Source: Neorhizobium sp. UBA3556 (GTDB lineage: Bacteria > Pseudomonadota > Alphaproteobacteria > Rhizobiales > Rhizobiaceae). Taken from it: 64,000 bases of DNA. The DNA is taken from the NCBI GenBank assembly GCA_002376235.1, contig DFNX01000006.1, positions 248,001-312,000 of the forward strand. Reading direction: 5' to 3'. The notes under the pieces are model-generated. The model did not search any database and was not told where the DNA came from. It was given only the letters and a program-made list of their open reading frames with translations. Shown here one piece after another: positions 25,593 to 31,864 of the stretch. Position numbers and translations under genes: made by a program. How positions within the stretch are numbered: the stretch's first letter is position 1; each line of letters begins with the position of its first letter.

Positions 25593-26069
25593 TTAAGGGC
25601 GGGATGCCGCATCGCACTGCCGATGTTGTGCATCGAGCGGCGGCAGTCCGAAACAATGGTAGGTCATGGCGACGCGCCGCGGCAGGCGCGGCCAATTCGT
25701 GACTTTCATCGCGCGCAGATGCTTGCGCAAGACGGCGCGATTGGCGGGAATTTCGCCAAATGCGCAGGCAGCGATGCACAAGCCGAGATTTTCCGCAAAG
25801 GCGTCGGACGGGTTCTTGGCCGGGGGCTGCCTTTCTCCCTTGCGGATATGTTCGGCTCCGATTGCTGCATAGTCGACATGCATGGCAAAGAATTGTCGAT
25901 TGCAGTCTTTAAGAGCGGCAATGCAGTGCGGCAGGCCATCGGCAGAGACTGTGCCCTCACAGCGCCGGGCGCGGCGGCAATTGCGGCTGCGGCAATCCGA
26001 TTGCATGGAAAATGCCGCCGCCGTATGGCGGCTGAGACGTGTCGTGAAGGACATGGTGTTGCTGGACAT
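25593..26069 (-). CDS. Cys/Arg-rich hypothetical protein
   Basis: A possible 158-residue protein, not assigned to a known family. The opening MSSNTMSFTTRLSRHTAAAF follows AAGGGGGT. The segment SDCRSRNCRRARRCEGTVS holds three cysteines spaced C-x4-C-x5-C among arginines, with further Cys at LPHC and KDC. This resembles small rhizobial Cys-rich proteins that might bind metal; that comparison is from memory. Third-position GC along the frame looks coding. It reads in the same direction as dgoKA, 87 bases upstream of dgoK. Alternative: spurious frame in GC-rich DNA. Confidence 0.5.
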   Translation of the reverse strand: MSSNTMSFTTRLSRHTAAAFSMQSDCRSRNCRRARRCEGTVSADGLPHCIAALKDCNRQFFAMHVDYAAIGAEHIRKGERQPPAKNPSDAFAENLGLCIAACAFGEIPANRAVLRKHLRAMKVTNWPRLPRRVAMTYHCFGLPPLDAQHRQCDAASRP

Positions 26070-26125
26070 GCTACCCCCTTGGCGATCCCTGGATTTTCTC
26101 TCCGTCATCGGAGAGGCTTGAACGG

Positions 26126-26185
26126 ACGGGGCGCTGAAAGCTGCCTCGTAAGTTAGTTTATAAGTGACACCTCTCAGCGCCCCGT
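26126..26185. other. Long-loop inverted repeat followed by T tract
   Basis: ACGGGGCGCTGA (26126-26137) and TCAGCGCCCCGT (26174-26185) are perfect 12-base complements around a 36-base loop; CTGCC/GGCAG add a second nested-outside pairing and TTTTT follows at 26193-26197. On the plus strand it could be a terminator, but no gene reads into it. Confidence 0.5.
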
Positions 26186-26659
26186 TCGGCAGTTTTTATC
26201 CGTGACTCCGGTTGCTCTGCGATGGCGGGACGATGGGCCAGGGGGCGGGGCTTCTATCAGGAAGTGCCATGCCCGCCCTTTTTCGGAACCCCGCCCAGGC
26301 CATGGCGACCCTTGGACGACGTCATCCACCTGCGCCATGCATTCCGGACAGGCCGAAGCCGACCCGCGAACGCCGCATGACGCCATCCCGTCACCCTCCA
26401 ATGCCTCACAGGCACGTCCGACGCGCAGTTGGGAGGGGATGCGGCGTGTCGGTCCGACGTCACACCGCGCCTCCCGTCGCCGGAGGGCAACCATTTTCAC
26501 ACGGACCCCGGAGATGGAGATTTACGTCCTCTCTCCACCAACAGAACCGGTCCCGCCTCGCCGGCACGACTGCCGGTGTATCCGTGACGGAACGGGGGGA
26601 TTTTAGGCACGGGTTTGGAGGGCGGGGATGAAAGGGGAAGGAGTTTCGCGTTGAGGCTT
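26186..26659. other. Gene-poor GC-rich stretch
   Basis: About 470 bases with several overlapping open frames on both strands, none with a convincing start signal, domain or codon bias. Small hairpins occur, for example CCGGCA-CGAC-TGCCGG at 26561-26576. It may be a decayed gene or hold an unrecognised RNA. I see no tRNA or known riboswitch in it. Confidence 0.5.
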
Positions 26660-26736
26660 CCTCTCCCCTTGCGGGAGAGGAAGAAAAATCAGCATCTTAG
26701 CCCGCAGGCCAAGTCTTAGATTTTGTTGGTGAGGGG
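26660..26736. repeat. Rhizobial intergenic palindromic element, copy 2
   Basis: It starts with the same CCTCTCCCCTTGCGGGAGAGG hairpin as the copy at 4297-4420 and ends in GGTGAGGGG, with a diverged CTTAG.../...CTTAG middle. The 3' end of the ccdB reading frame (26697-26735) lies inside it, so the element supplies the toxin gene's last codons and stop. Confidence 0.7.
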
Positions 26737-27053
26737 ATGAATTTTCGTCTTACGGCCCTCAAAAACCCCTGAAAAAGAAAGTTCTCGGCTGCGGTGATTT
26801 CGTCCGAATGTTTGGAAAGATTGGTGACACCTACGCCAAGTTCCGAGTTGGGAACTGCAGCAAGAAACTCTGTCATCATCACATAGGTGGTGCCGTCTAT
26901 TTCAAAGCGCGGATTGTGTCTCTCCGCCGCTCGTTTTACTTCCGTCTCGGGTACCAACGGAATGACTACCCGGGTGTGAAGAGCATCGAGCACGTTGCTT
27001 TGCGCGTCGATGACCAGGCCGCTACCAAATTGGTAGAGATGAAAGCGTGCCAT
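26697..27053 (-). CDS. ccdB: CcdB family toxin with repeat-derived C-terminal extension
   Basis: A 118-residue CcdB-like protein; relatives poison DNA gyrase. The core matches the family: MARFHLYQFGSGLVIDAQSN, HTRVVIPLVP, RFEIDGTTYVMMTEFLAAVPNSELG and NFLFQGF ending near residue 97. Family members end about there, and in F-plasmid CcdB the last Trp-Gly-Ile residues are needed to kill. Here 21 further residues follow, the last dozen (from PSP) encoded by a palindromic repeat. The ATG overlaps the antitoxin stop by one base. The toxin may be weakened or dead. Confidence 0.85.
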   Translation of the reverse strand: MARFHLYQFGSGLVIDAQSNVLDALHTRVVIPLVPETEVKRAAERHNPRFEIDGTTYVMMTEFLAAVPNSELGVGVTNLSKHSDEITAAENFLFQGFLRAVRRKFIPSPTKSKTWPAG

Positions 27054-27208
27054 CAGAACATCCGATATTTCTCGAGCACTAATCCGTGTCTGGCAAAATA
27101 CTCGTTATGCGCCCGGATCGCCTCGGCATTTTCCTCCAGCTCGCGGGCCTGTGCGAGCAGCTCACTGTCGAGCGAGAGTTTTGCGGCTTTGCGGGATGCT
27201 GATGGCAT
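27053..27208 (-). CDS. ccdA: CcdA-like antitoxin, shortened
   Basis: A 51-residue protein opening MPSASRKAAKLSLDSELLAQARELEE and ending AIRAHNEYFARHGLVLEKYRMF. The second half is the CcdA toxin-binding tail, with the usual ENxEAIxAYNExxxxxGLxLxxYRxF pattern. Ordinary CcdA proteins are about 72-80 residues; about 25-30 residues between the LLAQAREL helix and the tail, part of the DNA-binding ribbon-helix-helix domain, are absent. It may neutralise toxin but not autorepress. GGAGG precedes the ATG. Immediately upstream of ccdB in the usual antitoxin-first order. Confidence 0.8.
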   Translation of the reverse strand: MPSASRKAAKLSLDSELLAQARELEENAEAIRAHNEYFARHGLVLEKYRMF

Positions 27209-27291
27209 AAGAACCTCCAACATATATGCAGATTACATGCGCATGTTCTGCCAGTGCAATGTGCGGCGCGTCCTGCTCTATGGGCCGAATG

Positions 27292-27322
27292 AAAAAGCCC
27301 CTTGCTGGTCAAGCAAGGGGCT
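27292..27322 (-). terminator. Intrinsic terminator of the polyamine-type ABC operon
   Basis: On the minus strand an 11-bp stem AGCCCCTTGCT/AGCAAGGGGCT with a 5-base loop is followed by TTTTT. It lies 111 bases after the 38-residue ORF, so it ends that operon and insulates ccdAB. Confidence 0.88.
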
Positions 27323-27432
27323 AAAGGCTGGAAAGTCAGATCGGAGTTCAGGTAACTCCGCCTTTATGACAGCATAGTTACATAAGGAAATCGTCACCCA
27401 AACAGGTGATTTGGTTGCAATAGATGCCGCAT

Positions 27433-27549
27433 TTACCCCAGGGTGATGTAGGAAAGCGGCAGGAAAGCAAACGTAATTGCAAAGCAAACAATCGCCGTCC
27501 TGACGAGCCGGGTCCGGCGCGCCTTTTGAGCATTCCACTCGTAGACCAT
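27433..27549 (-). CDS. 38-residue single-span membrane protein
   Basis: A small ORF opening MVYEWNAQKARRTR and continuing into one hydrophobic helix (IVCFAITFAFLPLSYITLG) that reaches the stop. AAGGGAG lies 5 bases before the ATG. The basic N-terminus predicts N-in orientation. It is the last gene before the terminator of the PotABCD-like operon, 138 bases after the ATPase gene. Small single-span proteins often stabilise membrane complexes, so it could be an accessory subunit of the importer; this is inference and no family is recognised. Confidence 0.65.
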   Translation of the reverse strand: MVYEWNAQKARRTRLVRTAIVCFAITFAFLPLSYITLG

Positions 27550-27687
27550 GTTTTCTCCCTTGTTATCGGGCGTGCCGGAGGCAAAGCCTTGCCGGTATCC
27601 CGATGCCTCCATCTGCGGAAGGCAAGAGGAAACGATATTGAGCGAAGCTTGCGCGGCGCAGGTTCAATCAGGACGCGAGCGGCGGTC

Positions 27688-28746
27688 TCAATTCTCGGGG
27701 GCGAGGATGCAGCACTGTTCCGGTAGCGGAACGAGGACCGCCTTGGCGCCGGGCTCGAAGAGTTCCGAAAGCGCGCCATTGGCGGTGATTTCGCCGGCAG
27801 CCGTCTCGCATTTGTACTGGTAGGCGCGGCCGAGATAGGTGCGGGTGCCGAGCGTTGCCGGAATGCCTTCGCCCTGGCTGCGGACAACAAGGCCATCGGG
27901 GCGGGTGGCGAGGACGAAATCGTCCTTGATCGGGCCGAAGACGTCCTGCGACAGGTGCAGCCTTGCACCGCCTGCGGCTTCCGCGGTCACGATCGCGCCG
28001 TCGCGGGCGACGGTCTTCATCGGGATCAGGTTTTCGAAACCGACGAAACGGGCGACGAAGGCGTTTGCCGGCTTCTGGTAAAGCACTTCCGGCGTATCAA
28101 GCTGCATGATGCGGCCGGCATTCATGATCGCGACGCGATCGGAGATCGAAAACGCTTCTTCCTGGTCGTGGGTGACGTAGAGCGAGGTCGTGCCGTTTGC
28201 CTTCTGCAGCTGGCGGATCTCGACACGCATGTCGACGCGCAGTTTTGCATCAAGGTTGGAGAGCGGCTCGTCGAACATCAGGAGCGGTGGCTCGATGACC
28301 AAAGCGCGGGCAAGCGCGACACGCTGCTTCTGGCCGCCGGAGAGCGCGCCGGGGAGGCGGTCTGCAAGATTGGCAAGGCCGACGCGTTCCAGCATGGCGG
28401 TGGCGCGCTTTGCCCGGTCGGCGGCGGCGATACCGCGCTGTTTAAGGCCGAAGGCGACATTGTCCTGCACGGTGAGATGCGGGAAGAGCGCGTAGTTCTG
28501 GAAGACGAGGCCGATATCACGGGCATGGGCGGGAAGCGTCGTCAGGTCACGATCGCCGAGCTTCACATGGCCAGATGTCGGTGCCAAGAAGCCGGCGACG
28601 ATGCGCAGTGTTGTGGTCTTACCGCAGCCGGACGAGCCGAGAAGCGAGACGAGTTCGCCGGCCGCGACCGAGATCGACAGATCCTTCAGGACCTGGGTCT
28701 GGCCGTAATGGGCGGAGAGATTTTCGATGGTCAGCGATACGGTCAT
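27688..28746 (-). CDS. ABC transporter ATP-binding protein, PotA/Fbp type
   Basis: A 352-residue ATPase. Walker A GSSGCGKTTTLRI, Q-loop FQNYALFPHLTV, signature LSGGQKQRVALARAL, Walker B LMFDEPLSNLDAKLR and switch His VTHDQEEAFS are complete, followed by a TOBE domain from about residue 240. It partners the two PotB/PotC-like permeases upstream. The order binding protein, PotB, PotC, PotA, small ORF indicates one importer, for polyamines or another small cationic or metal-chelate substrate. Confidence 0.92.
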   Translation of the reverse strand: MTVSLTIENLSAHYGQTQVLKDLSISVAAGELVSLLGSSGCGKTTTLRIVAGFLAPTSGHVKLGDRDLTTLPAHARDIGLVFQNYALFPHLTVQDNVAFGLKQRGIAAADRAKRATAMLERVGLANLADRLPGALSGGQKQRVALARALVIEPPLLMFDEPLSNLDAKLRVDMRVEIRQLQKANGTTSLYVTHDQEEAFSISDRVAIMNAGRIMQLDTPEVLYQKPANAFVARFVGFENLIPMKTVARDGAIVTAEAAGGARLHLSQDVFGPIKDDFVLATRPDGLVVRSQGEGIPATLGTRTYLGRAYQYKCETAAGEITANGALSELFEPGAKAVLVPLPEQCCILAPEN

Positions 28747-28764
28747 GGGTGCGGGCGATCTTGT

Positions 28765-29553
28765 TTACTTGGTCAGGAAGGTGAGGCCGAGGGTCGCCTC
28801 GACGATGGCCATGACGCCGACGGTAACCAGCATCAGGAGCACGGAAACGGAGGCGATGGTCGGATCGAAGAACTGTTCCATATGGGCCAGAATCTGGATC
28901 GGAAGGGTGGAAATGCCGGGGCCTGTCAAAAACACCGAGATCGACACGTCGTTGATCGAGGTGATGAAGGCGAGGATGAAGGCGGCGATGACGCCGGCGC
29001 GGATATTCGGCAGGACCACGGTGAGGAACGTCTTCCACGGCGGGCAGCCGAGGCTGATGGCGGCTTCCTCGACGGAGAAATCGAAGGAGGCGAGCGAGGC
29101 GCCGACGACACGCACCGAATAGGGCAGCACCAGAAGCGCGTGACCGATGATCAGGCTCGGATAGACGGGCAGGCCCATGCCTATCGTAACCGATTTCAGG
29201 AGCGAGAAGCCGAAGACGATTTCCGGCACGAGGATCGGCAGGATGAAGAGCGTGCCGAGCCATTTCGGCAGCCCGACGCGGTAGCGGTTCAGCGCATAGG
29301 CTGCCGGTATGCCGATCAGCAGCGACAGGCCGGTGCCGAGGATCGCGACCTGAAAGCTGGTGATCGCGGTGTTGCGGAAGGCCGAGATCTCGAAAATGTT
29401 GGTGAACCAGCGCAAAGTCAGGCCCTGCGGCGGGAAGGTGAGGTAGGTCGTGTCGCTGAGCGATGCGCCGACGATGATGACGAGCGGCGCCAGCAGGAAC
29501 AGGAAGACCAGGATGGCGAAGGCGCCGAGAAGCGGGTGGATACGGGCTGCCAT
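28765..29553 (-). CDS. ABC transporter permease, PotC type
   Basis: A 262-residue permease with six expected membrane helices. The EAA loop is VEEAAISLGCPPWKTFLTVVLPNIRAG, about residues 170-196, and DTTYLTFPPQGLTLRWFTNIF is the typical first periplasmic segment of spermidine/putrescine permeases. The ATG at 29553 is 5 bases after the stop of the PotB-like gene. A much longer open frame to 30366 is out of register with the real PotB gene and is not coding. Confidence 0.9.
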   Translation of the reverse strand: MAARIHPLLGAFAILVFLFLLAPLVIIVGASLSDTTYLTFPPQGLTLRWFTNIFEISAFRNTAITSFQVAILGTGLSLLIGIPAAYALNRYRVGLPKWLGTLFILPILVPEIVFGFSLLKSVTIGMGLPVYPSLIIGHALLVLPYSVRVVGASLASFDFSVEEAAISLGCPPWKTFLTVVLPNIRAGVIAAFILAFITSINDVSISVFLTGPGISTLPIQILAHMEQFFDPTIASVSVLLMLVTVGVMAIVEATLGLTFLTK

Positions 29554-29558
29554 GGTCG

Positions 29559-30383
29559 TTACACCGCCATCGGGTTGAGGCGCCGCGCGATGCGGCTCAT
29601 GATCGAGACGACGGCGATGGTGATGACCACCATGATTGCCGCGATGGTGGAAGCGCCGACCCAGTCGAAAGTGACCATGGCGCGCTGGTAGAGAAGCGTG
29701 CCCATCATCATCATCTGCTCGCCGCCCAGGAGCTGCGGCGTGGCGTAGGAGGTGAAGCTGCCGGTGAAGACGAGGACGGCGCCGACGATGAGGCCGGGCA
29801 CCGCAAGCGGCAGGATGACCTGGAAAAAGGTGGCGATCGGTTTTGCGCCGAGCGAGGCGGAGGCTTCCACCACATCGCGCGGGATGCCTTCCAGCACGCC
29901 GGTCAACGTCAGGATCATCAGCGGCACGAAGAGATAGACCATCGCGACGATGACCGAGCCTTCGGTATAGAGCATCGACAGCGGATCGGAGATGATGCCG
30001 AGCGACAGAAGCGAGCTGTTGACGATGCCGTTCTTGCCTAGAATGATCAGCCAGGCAAACGAGCGCACCACGACGCCGGTGAGCAGCGGGAAGACGGCGG
30101 CGATGATGGCGATCGATTTCAGCCGTCCGGGCATCTGGGCGATGACATAGGCCGTGAGGAAGCCGATGACCAGCGAGATCGCCGTGGTGATCAGCGCGAT
30201 GCGCAGCGTCCGATAGAGGATGCCGGTGCGAAAGCCGCTGTTGAAGAAGGCGGTGTAGGTGGAGAAAATGCCCTTCGGTTCGCCGAATGTGGTGGCGATG
30301 GTGAGCAGGACCGGGACGACCAGAAGTGCCACGACAAGGATCGTCGCGGGCAGTGTCAGGCCCCATTTGGCGAATTTGTTCAT
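29559..30383 (-). CDS. ABC transporter permease, PotB type
   Basis: A 274-residue permease, usual PotB length. The EAA loop VEASASLGAKPIATFFQVILPLAVPG lies near residues 170-195, and FTGSFTSYATPQLLGG is the conserved last-helix region. GAGAG precedes the ATG. It is cotranscribed with the PotC-like gene downstream. Between it and the binding-protein gene upstream lies a 166-base RIME-type repeat. Confidence 0.92.
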   Translation of the reverse strand: MNKFAKWGLTLPATILVVALLVVPVLLTIATTFGEPKGIFSTYTAFFNSGFRTGILYRTLRIALITTAISLVIGFLTAYVIAQMPGRLKSIAIIAAVFPLLTGVVVRSFAWLIILGKNGIVNSSLLSLGIISDPLSMLYTEGSVIVAMVYLFVPLMILTLTGVLEGIPRDVVEASASLGAKPIATFFQVILPLAVPGLIVGAVLVFTGSFTSYATPQLLGGEQMMMMGTLLYQRAMVTFDWVGASTIAAIMVVITIAVVSIMSRIARRLNPMAV

Positions 30384-30406
30384 AATGTTGCTCTCAACCG
30401 CTCCTA

Positions 30407-30572
30407 CCCCTCTGGTCTGCCGACCATCTCCCCCACAAGGGGGAGATCACAAGTGGCAAGACCATCGCCTTACTTAAACGATGGAGTTTTATGGGAACGC
30501 TGCTTAGTTTTTGTTCGAGTGCGTCTCGTTGATCTCCCCCTTGTGGGGGAGATGCCCGGCAGGGCAGAGGGG
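30407..30572. repeat. RIME-type palindromic element inside the ABC operon
   Basis: Two 41-base arms at 30407-30447 and 30532-30572 are inverted copies with about five mismatches. Each contains CATCTCCCCCACAAGGGGGAGAT, itself a hairpin, next to CCCCTCTG..CTGCCG. The arrangement of two large palindromes fits the rhizobial intergenic mosaic elements (RIME). It lies between the binding-protein stop and the first permease, in the transcribed region. Confidence 0.85.
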
Positions 30573-30595
30573 TATCCTCCGATGATCTCGACCTT

Positions 30596-31636
30596 TTACT
30601 GCGCGAACAGCTCGTTCCACTGGTCGATCCAGTCGGTCTTGGCTTCGTTCATCTTGGCGTAGTCGATGCGGGCGAGGCTTGCGACCTTTTCGGCGCCGTA
30701 AGTCCACATCTTGGCCTGTTCCGGCGTCAGCTCGACCTTGGTGTTGATCGGAGCATCGACGCCCTGTTCGGCTTCCTTCTGCTGGACTTCCTTGGACAGC
30801 GCGAAGTTGATGAACTGGTAGGCGAGCTCGACGTTTTCCGAACCCTTCGGAATGTTGATCGTGTTGACGGTGGCGATGTCACCGTCGGTCAGCTCAGCCC
30901 ATTTCATCGTCGGCACGGCGGCTTGCATCGAAGCGAGGGTGAAATCCTGGGCAATTGCGACGCGGACTTCGCCGGTGGAGATGAGGTTTACCAGTTCCGA
31001 GCCGGTATTGTAGTTCTTCACCACGTTCGGCTTCAGTTCCTCGATAGCCGAGAAAGCGCCTTCGCTATCTTCGAACGCTTCCGTGCCGGCATGCTTGCCG
31101 GCCTGCAACACGACCATCGGGCCGGCCGTGGTGGTGATGCCCGGAAGCGAGATCGACTTTTCGAGATCAGCGCGCCACAGATCGTTCCACGAGGTGATCG
31201 GCGGATTGACCTTGGCACTGTCATAAACGATGCCGACGCGGCCGATCGTGTAGGCCGGGCCGTAATTGCCCTGCGGCTGGCGGCCGAGTTCGTAGATTTC
31301 CGACAGGTTGGGGATCTTTGCCGGGTCGATTTCGAGGAACTGGCCCTGTTCGATACCAAGCTGCGAGAAGCTGTCGGAGAGATAGATGACGTCGACGCCC
31401 TTGTTGTCGCGCAGGCGCAGCTTGTTCAGGCGGTCGGCATTGTTGCCGGTTTCGAAGACGATATCGCAGCCGCAGATCTTCTTGAACGGCTCGATGATGT
31501 TGGCGTTCATCTTCTCGCCGTTATAGCCCCACCAGGAGATGGTCAGCGTCTTCGATTGGGCGCTGGCGACGGATGCGCCGGCGAGGGAGGCAAAAACGGC
31601 GACAGCCGACGCGCGGAGAAGGCGGGAGACGTTCAC
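30596..31636 (-). CDS. ABC transporter substrate-binding protein, PotD/Fbp type
   Basis: A 346-residue periplasmic protein. The signal peptide ends at SVASAQS (about residue 28), followed by KTLTISWWGYNGEKMNANIIEPFKKICGCDIVFETG. NNADRLNKLRLRDNKGVDVIYLSDSFSQLGIEQG and the C-terminal EWNELFAQ are typical of the spermidine/putrescine-binding group. Two cysteines (ICGC) in the first lobe are unusual for PotD. First gene of the importer; the RIME hairpins after its stop could protect its mRNA and raise its level over the permeases. Ligand uncertain. Confidence 0.9.
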   Translation of the reverse strand: MNVSRLLRASAVAVFASLAGASVASAQSKTLTISWWGYNGEKMNANIIEPFKKICGCDIVFETGNNADRLNKLRLRDNKGVDVIYLSDSFSQLGIEQGQFLEIDPAKIPNLSEIYELGRQPQGNYGPAYTIGRVGIVYDSAKVNPPITSWNDLWRADLEKSISLPGITTTAGPMVVLQAGKHAGTEAFEDSEGAFSAIEELKPNVVKNYNTGSELVNLISTGEVRVAIAQDFTLASMQAAVPTMKWAELTDGDIATVNTINIPKGSENVELAYQFINFALSKEVQQKEAEQGVDAPINTKVELTPEQAKMWTYGAEKVASLARIDYAKMNEAKTDWIDQWNELFAQ

Positions 31637-31805
31637 GGGATGAAGACCTTTCGGAAAACCTTTTGACCGGGACCCCCCGGACTTTGGGGGTAATTCTATT
31701 TTTTGAGCGATCCGGCCGCAAGCCTGTTTGGCGGGCAGTCCACGTTTTTACCGGTTTCTGCCGGGCAAATTCCGTCCGACTGTCGCATATTTCTCATAAC
31801 GGCTC

Positions 31806-31836
31806 TTGCAGCTCTAGTGACTAGAGGTTCTAGACA
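31806..31836 (+). promoter_or_regulatory. MerR-type promoter of the P-type ATPase gene
   Basis: TTGCAG and TAGACA are separated by 19 bases, the over-long spacer typical of MerR-activated promoters. The spacer holds the dyad CTCTAG-TGA-CTAGAG. ZntR, CadR and PbrR promoters have this layout upstream of zinc, cadmium and lead efflux pumps. The regulator gene is not in the window. Confidence 0.7.
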
Positions 31837-31864
31837 TGGTGCTCGAAGCAATGTGGAGAGCGAC

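Noticed and set aside
26202..26631. Overlapping 100-140 codon frames on both strands
   Set aside because: No start signals, no recognisable domain and composition driven by high GC.
27955..29691. Long 578-codon open frame on the plus strand
   Set aside because: It is antisense to the ABC ATPase and permease genes, Arg/Gly/Asp-rich, without domains; a shadow of GC-rich codon bias.
28765..30366. 533-codon single permease frame
   Set aside because: The part beyond 29553 is an out-of-register reading of the PotB gene; the real PotC start is at 29553.
30407..30572. CRISPR-like repeat
   Set aside because: Only two inverted arms with one unique middle; no series of direct repeats and no cas genes.
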